Shown piece after piece: positions 18,112 to 27,433 of a stretch of 64,000 nt of DNA. The notes below the pieces were generated by a model that saw nothing but the letters and a program-made list of their open reading frames with translations, had not been told where the DNA came from and ran no database searches. Source of the DNA: Streptomyces purpureus (GTDB lineage: Bacteria > Actinomycetota > Actinomycetes > Streptomycetales > Streptomycetaceae). Location: assembly GCF_014648195.1 (NCBI RefSeq), contig NZ_BMQQ01000003.1, positions 182,931 through 246,930 of the forward strand, read 5' to 3'. Made by a program: the position numbers and the translations under genes. How positions within the stretch are numbered: the stretch's first letter is position 1; every line of letters begins with the position of its first letter.

Positions 18112-19008
18112 TCACCAGTCGGCGGCCGCCCGCAGCAGCCAGTCGTGCGCCCGTGCGATGTGGGGCAGGGCGAGTGTCCCGGTGCGTACGACCAGGAAAT
18201 AGGTGCGCAGCGGAGGGACGGGAGGGTCGAGGAGGGCCACCACACGTCCCTGCTCAAGGGCCTCCTCGCACAGATAGCGGGGCAGAACGGCGAGCCCGGC
18301 GCCCGAGGCGGCGGATTCCAGGACGGCGCGCAGGTCGGGCGCGATGACCGTGGCGGCCGCCGCGCATCTGGACTCGAAGACCGCTGCCCAGTAGCGGGCC
18401 ACGAACGGCAGCGACTCATTCACCTCGACGACCGGCAGCTGGTCCAGGACGACGGCGCCCTTACGCAGCAGGACACCGGGCCCGAGGCGGGCCGCCCAGC
18501 GCGGCGAGGCGACCAGCAGATGCTCCTCGTCGCAGAGCGGGGTGGCGGTCAGCAGTCCCCCGCGGGGGCGGGTGGTGGCGATGGCCAGGTCGTGGTGGCC
18601 GGCGGCGAGACCCTCCAAGGCCTCCTCGGCGTTGCCGATGAGGGACGTGCGCAGGGCGAGCCCCTGGGAGGTCAGTGGGGTCAGGGCGGGCAGGGCGCGC
18701 AGGGAGGTGAACTCGGGCGGTCCGGCGAGATGGAGCGTACGGATGCCGCTCTCCTCGTCGAGACCGGTCTCCGCGATCTCCACCAGGGCGTCCAGGTGCG
18801 GGGCGGCCCGGTGGGCGAGTTCGTCGCCGATGGTGGTGGGGGTGACGCCGCGGGCCCGGCGCAGGAACAGGGGGCGGCCCAACTGGCGTTCGAGGGTGCG
18901 GATCTGGCTGGTGACGGCCGGCTGGGAGAGACCGAGAAGGGCGGCGGCCCGGGTGAAGGAGCCCGCTCGGTGCACCGTGACGAATGTGCGCAGCAGGGAC
19001 AGATCCAT
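18112..19008 (-). CDS. LysR family transcriptional regulator
   Basis: The 298-residue protein has the LysR helix-turn-helix at residues 1-60 (MDLSLLRTFVTVHRAGSFT, then LGLSQPAVTSQIRTLERQLG) and a two-lobed effector-binding domain from about 90 to 295. The start ATG 19008 gives the standard MDLSLLRTF beginning and has GAGAGGGG upstream; the frame stays open to 19092. Target and ligand are unknown. The Nudix gene follows on the same strand. LysR proteins usually control a divergent gene, but the region upstream holds only the candidate small RNA. Confidence 0.9.
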   Translation of the reverse strand: MDLSLLRTFVTVHRAGSFTRAAALLGLSQPAVTSQIRTLERQLGRPLFLRRARGVTPTTIGDELAHRAAPHLDALVEIAETGLDEESGIRTLHLAGPPEFTSLRALPALTPLTSQGLALRTSLIGNAEEALEGLAAGHHDLAIATTRPRGGLLTATPLCDEEHLLVASPRWAARLGPGVLLRKGAVVLDQLPVVEVNESLPFVARYWAAVFESRCAAAATVIAPDLRAVLESAASGAGLAVLPRYLCEEALEQGRVVALLDPPVPPLRTYFLVVRTGTLALPHIARAHDWLLRAAADW

Positions 19009-19129
19009 GCCCGCCCCTCTCCTGGCTCCACGGTCCGGCCCCGGCTCCACGGTCCAAGGTCCAACGGCTGACGCCGACTCAGGACCGTCCAACTATAAAT
19101 AAGTCGATAGGTCTCTGTCGCTACCGTGA

Positions 19130-19158
19130 TTGGACACTGACGCTGAGTCAACTAGCCT
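19130..19158 (+). promoter_or_regulatory. Strong candidate promoter of a small RNA
   Basis: TTGGAC (19130-19135) and TAGCCT (19153-19158) are separated by exactly 17 bp, a good match to the housekeeping promoter pattern of Streptomyces. No coding start lies downstream on this strand before the terminator at 19189-19227. Confidence 0.6.
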
Positions 19159-19164
19159 TGTTCA

Positions 19165-19232
19165 CGCGGTCTTCCACCGCGCGGAACCGGGCGGTCCGAG
19201 CCACGAGGGGGGAGGCTCGGACCGCCCTTTCG
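19165..19232 (+). ncRNA. Candidate 68-nt small RNA
   Basis: The predicted start is about 7 nt after the -10 box TAGCCT. The RNA would begin with a 6-bp hairpin (CGCGGT, loop CTTCC, ACCGCG at 19165-19181), then a 7-nt linker, then the 14-bp terminator stem, ending in TTTCG. No open frame of useful size fits. Small RNAs of this size and layout have been reported in S. coelicolor intergenic regions. Whether this locus is one of them I cannot verify. Confidence 0.5.
19189..19227. terminator. Strong terminator hairpin
   Basis: GGGCGGTCCGAGCC (19189-19202) pairs perfectly with 19214-19227 around an 11-nt loop. On the plus strand CTTTCG follows, so it can end the candidate small RNA. On the minus strand it lies just after the stop of the PLP lyase gene (19236), so it can end that operon as well. 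Confidence 0.85.
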
Positions 19233-19235
19233 AGC

Positions 19236-20378
19236 CTACTTGTCGCTTTCAGCCGCCTCGTCGAGGGCGCGCAGGACGTCCGCCACCAGGTCCTGCGGGT
19301 CCTCCGCGCCGACCGAGAAGCGGATGAATCCTTCCGGCACGGCGTCACCGCCCCAGCGCCCACGGCGTTCCGCCGTGGAGCGCACACCGCCGAAGCTGGT
19401 CGCGTCGTCCACCAGCCGCAATGCGGCGAGGAACCGCTCGGCCCGGTCGCGGTCCGGCAGGACGAAGGAGACCACGGACCCGAAGCGCCGCATCTGCCGC
19501 GACGCCACGGGATGGGACGGGTCGTCAGGCAGGCCGGGGTGGCGCAGCCCGGTGACGTCCGCGCGGCCGCGCAGCGCCTCGGCGAGGGTGAGGGCGGTGG
19601 CGCACTGCCGGTCCACCCGCAGGGCGAGGGTTGCCAGCGACCGGTGGGCGAGCCAGGCCTCCATCGGTCCGGGGATGGCTCCGGCGATCTTGCGCCAGCG
19701 CCGTACCTCGGCCATCCGCAGCGGGTCCCGTCCGCTGACATGACCGAGCAGGATGTCCCCGTGACCCGTCAGCCCCTTGGTGTCGCTGGCGACGGAGAAG
19801 TCGGCGCCGAGCTCCAGGGGCCGCTGGCCGAGGGAGGTGGCCAGGGTGTTGTCGACCGCCACCAGGGCGCCGGCGTCGTGCGCCGCGTCGGTCAGCCGCC
19901 GGATGTCGCAGACGTCGAGACCCGGGTTGGACGGGGTCTCGAGCCACAGCAGGCGGGCGCCGTCGAGGACGGAGAGCTGGGCGTCGTCGCCGGTCGGAGC
20001 GGTGCGGACCTCCACTCCGTACGCCTCCAGACGCTCGCGCGCCAGCGGCAGCGCCTGGTAGCCGTCGGAGGGGAGGACGACCGCGTCGCCCGCGCGGAGC
20101 TGGGAGAAGAGGACCGCGGAGATCGCGGCCATGCCGGAGGCGAAGGCGACCGTCTCGACGGGCTCCCCCGGTCTGGTGGCGGGTGCCTCGAGTTCGCCGA
20201 TGGCCTGTTCCAGGAGGGTCCAGGTCGGGTTCTCGTCGCGGCCGTAGGTGTACGGGCCGGTGGGGTCGCCGGGCAGGTGGTAGTGGGCGGCGAAGACCGG
20301 GCCGGGGAGGGTGGGGGCGTACTTCTCGGGGTCGGGCAGGCCCGCCCGTACCGCGCGGGTGCCGTCACCGATGGCCAT
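19236..20378 (-). CDS. Cystathionine gamma-lyase / gamma-synthase family PLP enzyme
   Basis: The 380-residue protein belongs to the Cys/Met metabolism PLP family. It shows TYGRDENPT near residue 45, the substrate-phosphate region FASGMAAISAVL near 80, and the PLP lysine in SDTKGLTGHGD near residue 200. Family members split or form cystathionine, or release methanethiol; family members are hard to separate by motif, and lyase is the usual annotation. AAGGA lies 7 nt before ATG 20378. The holin-like gene ends 2 bp upstream, so they form one transcript. The downstream terminator is 19189-19227. Confidence 0.87.
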   Translation of the reverse strand: MAIGDGTRAVRAGLPDPEKYAPTLPGPVFAAHYHLPGDPTGPYTYGRDENPTWTLLEQAIGELEAPATRPGEPVETVAFASGMAAISAVLFSQLRAGDAVVLPSDGYQALPLARERLEAYGVEVRTAPTGDDAQLSVLDGARLLWLETPSNPGLDVCDIRRLTDAAHDAGALVAVDNTLATSLGQRPLELGADFSVASDTKGLTGHGDILLGHVSGRDPLRMAEVRRWRKIAGAIPGPMEAWLAHRSLATLALRVDRQCATALTLAEALRGRADVTGLRHPGLPDDPSHPVASRQMRRFGSVVSFVLPDRDRAERFLAALRLVDDATSFGGVRSTAERRGRWGGDAVPEGFIRFSVGAEDPQDLVADVLRALDEAAESDK

Positions 20379-20380
20379 GG

Positions 20381-20761
20381 TCAGTCCTTGCCGTCGGGGA
20401 GGATGACGTTCAGGGCCCACGACACGATCGAGATGATCAGACCGCCGAGCACCGCCGTCCAGAAGCCCTCGACATGGAAGCTCAGTTCCAGCTTGTCGGC
20501 GAGCCAGGAGGTGAGCAGCAGCATCAGGGCGTTGACCACCAGCGTGATCAGTCCGAGCGTGAGAATGAACAGCGGCAGCGTGAGCAGCTTCACGACCGGC
20601 TTGACGAGGAAGTTCACCACGCCGAAAACCAGCGCCACAAGAATGAGCGTCAGGGCCTGCTTGCCGGTGTTCTCGCCGGTGAGGGTGATGTCTGGGACCA
20701 GCCAGATCGCGACCGCCAGGGCACCCGCGTTCGCGATCGTCTTGACTACAAAATTCTTCAT
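20381..20761 (-). CDS. Phage holin family 4-like small membrane protein
   Basis: The 126-residue protein starts MKNFVVKTIANAGALAVAIWL and has four hydrophobic segments (about 8-28, 45-65, 70-95, 100-118) with NFLVKPVVKLLTLPLFILTLGL in the middle, the hallmark of this widespread chromosomal family. Despite the name these are not phage lysis genes; function unknown. ATG 20761 fits the family start better than the in-frame ATG at 20782. It overlaps nothing but ends 2 bp from the PLP lyase start, so translation is probably coupled. Confidence 0.82.
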   Translation of the reverse strand: MKNFVVKTIANAGALAVAIWLVPDITLTGENTGKQALTLILVALVFGVVNFLVKPVVKLLTLPLFILTLGLITLVVNALMLLLTSWLADKLELSFHVEGFWTAVLGGLIISIVSWALNVILPDGKD

Positions 20762-20816
20762 GTGTCTGATCGTGGCAGACATGATCGGGCCGAGCGCAGG
20801 GGCGGACGGACGAAAA

Positions 20817-21134
20817 ATGAAGGCATTCCGACTGGACGAGCTGGAGGCGGAGCGCGCCGCGAACGAGGGCGCGTATCTGCAGTTCCTGCGCGAGCGCCAT
20901 ATGTCGGTGGGGCTTTACGCGCTGAACGCGGGCGAGCTCGATCCGCAGCAGCCGCACAACGAGGACGAGGTGTACTTCGTGGTCAGCGGCCGGGCGTCGA
21001 TCACGGTGGGGACGGAGACACAGCAGGTCGGCCGGGGCAGCGTGGTGTACGTGCCGGCCGGGGTGCCGCACAAGTTCCACCATGTCACCGAGGACCTGCG
21101 GGTGATGGTGGTCTTCTCGCCGCCCGAGAGCTGA
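20817..21134 (+). CDS. Cupin domain protein
   Basis: The 105-residue protein is a single conserved barrel. Cupin motif 1 is PHNEDEVYFVVSG (His and Glu ligands, about residues 42-54) and motif 2 is VYVPAGVPHKFHHV (His near 82). A metal-dependent role is therefore possible; the substrate is unknown. The start ATG 20817 has GGGGCGGACGGA upstream; an in-frame ATG at 20781 is the alternative. It is divergent from the holin-like gene, with only 55 bp between starts, which must contain both promoters. Confidence 0.82.
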   Translation: MKAFRLDELEAERAANEGAYLQFLRERHMSVGLYALNAGELDPQQPHNEDEVYFVVSGRASITVGTETQQVGRGSVVYVPAGVPHKFHHVTEDLRVMVVFSPPES

Positions 21135-21321
21135 CGCTCACCCGCTGCCGGTTGGAGTCCCGGTGGTGGGGGTTGTACCCCGGGAATCCCTAGGGGTTCG
21201 TTCAGGGGAGAGCAAGGGCTCCGAGCCGCCCGGAGCCCCCTGGCCGCCCCTAGCATCGAGGGTGTTCGGTGCGGAAGGCGCCGGGCGGACGCGCATGACT
21301 CATGGAGACGAGGTAAGGACC

Positions 21322-21540
21322 ATGGCGGTGAAGGAGATTCTCGCGGGGATGCCCTGGTGGGTGAAGTGGGTGGCCATACCCCTCATCGCGGTGATGGTGT
21401 TCGGCGGAATGATCGTCAGCGTCGTCGGATTCTTCATCGGGCTCCTCTTCAAGGTCCTGGTCTTCGCGGCCTTGGTCGGCGGTCTCATTTACGTCGTACG
21501 GAAGTTCATGTCGTCGTCCACCTCACGCGGCGACTGGTGA
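21322..21540 (+). CDS. DUF5326 family small membrane protein
   Basis: The 72-residue protein has MPWWVKWVAIPLIAVMVFGG and VSVVGFFIGLLFKVLVFAALVGGLIYVV, two or three membrane segments, and a short polar tail SSSTSRGDW. Such proteins are found next to ssgR in Streptomyces as I remember it; function unknown. AAGGA lies 3-7 nt before ATG 21322. A possible promoter box TAGCAT is at 21251. A hairpin terminator follows the stop at 6 bp, separating it from ssgR. Confidence 0.75.
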   Translation: MAVKEILAGMPWWVKWVAIPLIAVMVFGGMIVSVVGFFIGLLFKVLVFAALVGGLIYVVRKFMSSSTSRGDW

Positions 21541-21545
21541 CGCGA

Positions 21546-21572
21546 TCTCCTGGCTCCGCCGGGGCCAGGAGA
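21546..21572 (+). terminator. Terminator after the DUF5326 gene
   Basis: TCTCCTGGCTCC (21546-21557) pairs with 21561-21572 (GGGGCCAGGAGA, one G-U) around a 3-nt loop. It begins 6 bp after the stop codon. Confidence 0.75.
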
Positions 21573-21747
21573 GGCGTTAGCCCGGCCGGGGGAACGCCCC
21601 AGAAGAAACCGGTGCGGCCCTAGGGCGCTGCCATACAGTGGAAAACCGCTGGCGCCCGGGTGAAACAGGCATCGAAATAGAGCCCTGACCTGCGGTTGTA
21701 CGACGATCCTGGCGGGTCCTCCTGTGGACCACACCAAGCGGCCGGCG

Positions 21748-21786
21748 CGCGGGGGAGGCCCCCGCGGGCGGGTGAATCATCACCCG
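21748..21786 (+). promoter_or_regulatory. Two tandem hairpins in the ssgR leader
   Basis: Hairpin A pairs CGCGGGGG (21748-21755) with 21759-21766 around a 3-nt loop. Hairpin B pairs CGGGTGA (21769-21775) with 21780-21786 around ATCA. They are 2 bp apart, and the second ends 22 nt before the ssgR TTG start. They could act as a leader structure or an attenuator, or mark the end of an upstream transcript. Confidence 0.55.
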
Positions 21787-21808
21787 TCGAAACGCCTGGG
21801 GGTGACCT

Positions 21809-22579
21809 TTGGCCACGGCTCAACAGACCGCTGCCCCTACCCTGATCGGCTCGGTGCAGCGTGCCCTGAGACTCCTGGAAGCCGTGGGCTCCCATGAGGA
21901 CGGGGCCCCCGCCAAACAGCTCGCGCGCGAGGCGGGAGTCGCGCTTCCCACCGCGTACCACCTGCTTCGCACCCTGACTCATGAGGGCTATCTGCGCCGT
22001 GAGAAGGGTGTGTTCGTCTTTGGCGACGCGGCCGGTCGTCTGGCGGGCGGCGGAGCACTGCAGAATCGTCGCACCAAGATCGAGGACTCGCTGTCGCACT
22101 GGCGGGACGCGATCGGTGTCCCGGTCTATTTCGCCATCTACCGCGAGGGCGAGATCGAGCTCGTCGCCGTCGCGGACACCCCCGCCGCCCCCGCGGTCGA
22201 CGAGTGGGCCGACTTCCGCGAGACCGGACACGCCCATGCGATCGGTCAGTGCCTGCTCAGTCAACTCGACGAGAAAAGCCGTCAAGACCACCTTGACCGC
22301 CATCCGGTGGAAGCCATCACGCCATATACGGTGCGTAACCGCCGGATGCTTCTGGAACGTTTGGGCGGTACGGGGCGGATGGAGCCCCTGGTGGAGCGTC
22401 AGGAATATGCGCTCGGCACGGTCTGTGCCGCGATTCCCATTACTGCGGGCTCCACAGCGGCCGCGATGGCGATTTCCCTTCCTCTCCACCAGCAGCACCG
22501 GTTGCTGCCTGCAGTTGAGCAGCTACGCAACGAAATCGGAAGACTCTTCAGCTCGCTCGCCTTCTCTATCAGTATCTGA
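21809..22579 (+). CDS. ssgR: SsgR, IclR-type activator of ssgA
   Basis: The 256-residue protein has an IclR helix-turn-helix at about 10-75 (LIGSVQRALRLLEAVGSHED, then QLAREAGVALPTAYHLLRTLTHEGYLRRE) and an IclR effector domain from about 85 to 250. In S. coelicolor SsgR is needed for transcription of the adjacent ssgA. The start is a rare TTG at 21809; GGGGGTGA at 21798-21805 is the only binding-site-like sequence and lies close to it. I found no in-frame TTA codon, so bldA control would not be direct. The ssgA gene starts 93 bp downstream. Confidence 0.93.
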   Translation: MATAQQTAAPTLIGSVQRALRLLEAVGSHEDGAPAKQLAREAGVALPTAYHLLRTLTHEGYLRREKGVFVFGDAAGRLAGGGALQNRRTKIEDSLSHWRDAIGVPVYFAIYREGEIELVAVADTPAAPAVDEWADFRETGHAHAIGQCLLSQLDEKSRQDHLDRHPVEAITPYTVRNRRMLLERLGGTGRMEPLVERQEYALGTVCAAIPITAGSTAAAMAISLPLHQQHRLLPAVEQLRNEIGRLFSSLAFSISI

Positions 22580-22672
22580 AAAATCACTCCTTGTGATCTG
22601 TTAGTGGGTGCATCACGATGGCGTCAAGAGGGCAGGGGGGACCACATCTGCTTCTTCTAATGCGGGGTACAC

Positions 22673-23107
22673 ATGCGCGAGTCGGTTCAGGCTGAGGTCC
22701 TGATGAGCTTCCTCGTCTCCGAGGAGCTCTCCTTCCGGATCCCGGTGGAACTGCGGTACGAGATGCGAGATCCCTACGCGGTGCGCATGACCTTCCACCT
22801 GCCCGGCGACGCGCCTGTTACCTGGGCCTTCGGCCGTGAACTGCTTCTGGACGGCATCAACGCCCCGAGCGGGGACGGGGATGTGCGCATCGCGCCGACC
22901 GGCCCCGAAGACCTGTCCGACGTTCACATCCGGCTTCAGGTCGGCGCCGACCGGGCGCTCTTCCGCGCCAGCGCTCCGCCGCTCGTCGCGTTCCTCGACC
23001 GCACTGACAAGCTGGTGCCGTTGGGGCAGGAGTGCACGCTCGCCGACTTCGATGAGCACCTGGAGGAGGCGCTGGGCCGCATCCTCGCCGAAGAGAACGC
23101 CGGCTAG
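22673..23107 (+). CDS. ssgA: SsgA, sporulation-specific cell division activator
   Basis: The 144-residue protein begins MRESVQAEVLMSFLVSEELS and carries FRIPVELRYEMRDPYAVRMTF and VTWAFGRELL, diagnostic of SsgA-like proteins. SsgA acts with SsgB to place FtsZ rings at sporulation septa and marks sites of wall remodelling in hyphae. The family is confined to morphologically complex actinobacteria. The length fits other SsgA proteins. ATG 22673 has GCGGGG 5 nt upstream, a modest binding site. No in-frame TTA is seen. A hairpin overlaps the stop codon. Confidence 0.96.
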   Translation: MRESVQAEVLMSFLVSEELSFRIPVELRYEMRDPYAVRMTFHLPGDAPVTWAFGRELLLDGINAPSGDGDVRIAPTGPEDLSDVHIRLQVGADRALFRASAPPLVAFLDRTDKLVPLGQECTLADFDEHLEEALGRILAEENAG

Positions 23108-23117
23108 CGAAGCCGGC
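23099..23117. terminator. Hairpin over the ssgA stop codon
   Basis: GCCGGCT (23099-23105) pairs with AGCCGGC (23111-23117) around AGCGA. The TAG stop of ssgA is inside the 5' arm and loop. The convergent YibE/F gene ends 6 bp beyond, so the hairpin may serve both. Confidence 0.6.
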
Positions 23118-23122
23118 CACCC

Positions 23123-24424
23123 TCACTTCGCGCGGCGTCGCCGGCCGCCGCGCGACGTGCGTGGCTGGGATCCCGGCCGGTCGGCCGAGACGACCAGCGC
23201 GGCCAGCGCGGTGGTCACCGGCACCGAGGCGACCAGTCCGATCGAGCCCACCAGCGTCCGTACGATCTCCTGCGCCACCAATTCGCTGTTGGCCACGGTG
23301 CCCACGCTGCTCTGGGCGATCGAGAACAGCAGCAGCAGGGGCAGGGCAGCGCCCGCGTAGGCGAGGACGAGCGTGTTGACCACGGATGCGATGTGGTCCC
23401 GGCCGATCCTGATCGCCGCCCGGTACAGAGCCCGGGGCCCCATCGAGGGGTCCGCCTGGTGGAGCTCCCACACCGCGGACGTCTGAGTGACCGTCACGTC
23501 GTCGAGGACGCCGAGCGAACCGATGATGACGCCCGCGAGCAGCAGGCCGGACATGTCGATGTCCGGGTAGAGGCCGTGGATCAGGCCGGTGTAGTCGTCG
23601 GTGTTGCCGGTCAGCGAGGCCCAGCCGATGAACAGGGAGCCCAGCAGGCCGATCAGCAGCAGCGAGATCAGGGTGCCGAGGACCGCGACCGACGTACGGG
23701 CCGACAGGCCGTGGCACATGTAGAGCGCGATCAGCATGATCGCGCTGGCCCCGACCACCGCCACCACCAGGGGATTCGAGCCTTGGAGGATGGCGGGCAG
23801 GATGAAGAACGTCAGGACCAGGAAGCTGACAGCCAGCGCGATCAGCGCCATGACGCCGCGCATCCGGCCGACCACCACCACGGCCAGGGCGAAGATCGCG
23901 GCGAGGACCGCCATCGGGATCCCGCGGTCCACGTCCGTCACCGAGTACTGCAGGTCACGCGGCGCGTCGGGGGCGTAGGCGACCACCACGCCCTGGCCCT
24001 CCTCCAGTTGGCGCGGGGCGTCCGGCTGCACGATCTCGGTGAAGGTGCGGCCCTTGTCAGGGCCGGTGGTGACCTCGACCGTCGCCCTCGCGCACGTTCC
24101 CTGCTGGGCGTTGACCGCCTCGCGTCCCTCCGGTGTGGAGGTGTCGCCGGTCGGCGGGACCTGCGCGGCGTTCACCTCCTTGCAGTCGACCCGCACGACC
24201 TTGGTGACCTTGCCCTGCTGGGTCTGGCGGTCGAAGCCGACACCGGTGCGTTCGTGTGCCGGGGTGCCGCCCGGCCAGAGGAGCGCCACGCCCACCAGTA
24301 CGGCGGTGGCGAAGGGGATCAGGACGGCGGCGATGACCTTGCGCAGGTGCCGTGAGACGGGTGCCGCCGGCCCGTGGCTGTGCGTGTGGCCGTGGGGTTC
24401 GGGAGTCCGCTGCGAAGAAGTCAC
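23123..24424 (-). CDS. YibE/F family membrane protein
   Basis: The 433-residue protein has a His-rich cytoplasmic start (HGHTHSHG), a first membrane segment at about 30-52, an extracytoplasmic domain to about 165, and then seven or so membrane segments. The family stretch MSGLLLAGVIIGSLGVLDDVTVTQTSAVWEL (shown here in part as GVIIGSLGVLDDVTVTQTSA) near residue 300 is diagnostic of YibE/F. Function is not established in general. The start is GTG 24424 without a clear binding site. It is convergent with ssgA at 15 bp and divergent from thiC, whose riboswitch begins 76 bp away. Confidence 0.87.
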   Translation of the reverse strand: MTSSQRTPEPHGHTHSHGPAAPVSRHLRKVIAAVLIPFATAVLVGVALLWPGGTPAHERTGVGFDRQTQQGKVTKVVRVDCKEVNAAQVPPTGDTSTPEGREAVNAQQGTCARATVEVTTGPDKGRTFTEIVQPDAPRQLEEGQGVVVAYAPDAPRDLQYSVTDVDRGIPMAVLAAIFALAVVVVGRMRGVMALIALAVSFLVLTFFILPAILQGSNPLVVAVVGASAIMLIALYMCHGLSARTSVAVLGTLISLLLIGLLGSLFIGWASLTGNTDDYTGLIHGLYPDIDMSGLLLAGVIIGSLGVLDDVTVTQTSAVWELHQADPSMGPRALYRAAIRIGRDHIASVVNTLVLAYAGAALPLLLLFSIAQSSVGTVANSELVAQEIVRTLVGSIGLVASVPVTTALAALVVSADRPGSQPRTSRGGRRRRAK

Positions 24425-24500
24425 CGACCGATCATCGCAAGAACGGAGGGGCCCCTCTGTTCAGCACGCCAGGAAGGACGCTAGCGTGGTGGCACCTTTG

Positions 24501-26395
<1,895 letters not shown>

Positions 26396-26421
26396 GCCCT
26401 TCTCCGGCCCAGTGGTTCCAC

Positions 26422-26453
26422 GGGCCGGATGTTTCACGTGAAACATCCGGCCC
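26422..26453. promoter_or_regulatory. parS: parS site 4 inside a 32-bp perfect palindrome
   Basis: The full parS consensus TGTTTCACGTGAAACA (26430-26445) is flanked on both sides by GGGCCGGA and its exact complement, which gives a perfect 32-bp palindrome with no loop (arm GGGCCGGATGTTTCAC). It lies between convergent thiC and the next gene, with no other terminator there, so it may double as a terminator hairpin in RNA from either side. Confidence 0.95.
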
Positions 26454-26463
26454 CGAGGACCGG

Positions 26464-27279
26464 TCATTCCGGCTGGTGCTCGGGGCCGCCGAAGTCGGGA
26501 CTGGTGAAGTCCGGGCTGGTGAACATCGGCCGGGTGCCGGTCGCGCCTTCGCTCGGGCTGGAGAAGTCCGGTCCGCTGAACCCGACCTTGGGAATCCGGC
26601 TCATCGGCCGCGGGGGTGCCGATGAACCCGGATCGGCGCTCGGATCGGCCAGCGCGGCGCGCAGGAACGGGACTATGCCCCGCTCCAGGAGCGCGATGCG
26701 CCAGGCCTCGCGGGCCCGGGACACCTCGTCGGGCTCACCGCCCGGCTCCTGCGCGGGCACCTGGGTGGCGCCGTTGCGCAGGGCCGTGACGAGCAGTCCG
26801 ACCGCGGCGGCCAGGATGCCCACCGCGGTGACGGCGCCGAAGAACCAGCCGGTGGCCAGCAGGGTGTCCGCGAAGGCCGGTGGTTCGTCGAGAGCCTTCA
26901 GCAGATAGCCGACGAGCAGAAAGATCAGCGCGGCCGTACCGGCGAGGACCGGAGCGAGCACGGTCACGACTGCGCCGAGCCCGGCGCCCGTACCGTCTAC
27001 GGACTCGCCGCCCGACGAGGTCCGTGCCGAGTCCAGTGCGCTCCCGCCGGACGGCGCACGCAGCTCCTCGCGGACCTTGACGAAGTGGTCGTACTCCGCG
27101 GCGGCCGACGAAGTGATCAGCGTTGTCGCGTTCAGTGCCATGGTGCGTAGCTGTTCGGTGTTGAGCCGTTCGCCGACCGCGGCGAGATCCGGACGGTCGT
27201 GTGCGTTACGCAGTGCGTCGTCGAGGATGCGCTCGAACTCGGCGCGGTCCTCGGTCAGCAGGTGCGGAGCCACGTTCAT
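26464..27279 (-). CDS. Membrane protein of unknown function with SPDF repeats
   Basis: The 271-residue protein has a helical N-terminal domain (about 1-75), a Ser/Gly linker, two strong membrane segments near 100-122 and 138-162, and a disordered tail with FSGPDFSSPSEG and FTSPDFTSPDFGGP. I recognise no functional family. ATG 27279 is preferred because GGGGG lies 6 nt before it; the in-frame ATG 27285 directly abuts those bases. It is convergent with thiC across the parS palindrome. The disordered tail is probably cytoplasmic and might bind a partner. Confidence 0.72.
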   Translation of the reverse strand: MNVAPHLLTEDRAEFERILDDALRNAHDRPDLAAVGERLNTEQLRTMALNATTLITSSAAAEYDHFVKVREELRAPSGGSALDSARTSSGGESVDGTGAGLGAVVTVLAPVLAGTAALIFLLVGYLLKALDEPPAFADTLLATGWFFGAVTAVGILAAAVGLLVTALRNGATQVPAQEPGGEPDEVSRAREAWRIALLERGIVPFLRAALADPSADPGSSAPPRPMSRIPKVGFSGPDFSSPSEGATGTRPMFTSPDFTSPDFGGPEHQPE

Positions 27280-27433
27280 GTGCATCCCCCGATGCTCCGT
27301 AGGGCCTGTGTGCCCGCGGACCGCGGGCAGTTGGGCGGAAACGGAGGAGAGCCTGCTACGGATAAGCCGATGGTAGAGCGGTTACCGCAGGGGGTGACAG
27401 GGGGTTTCCGGAAATCGCCTTTCCCCGCTCCGC

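Noticed and set aside
20381..20761. Prophage remnant suggested by a holin-like gene
   Set aside because: This family is a common chromosomal membrane protein; no integrase, structural gene or attachment repeat lies nearby.
21809..23107. TTA codons that would make ssgR or ssgA depend on bldA
   Set aside because: Each TTA string in the two genes is out of frame (for example GTT ACC and ATT ACT).
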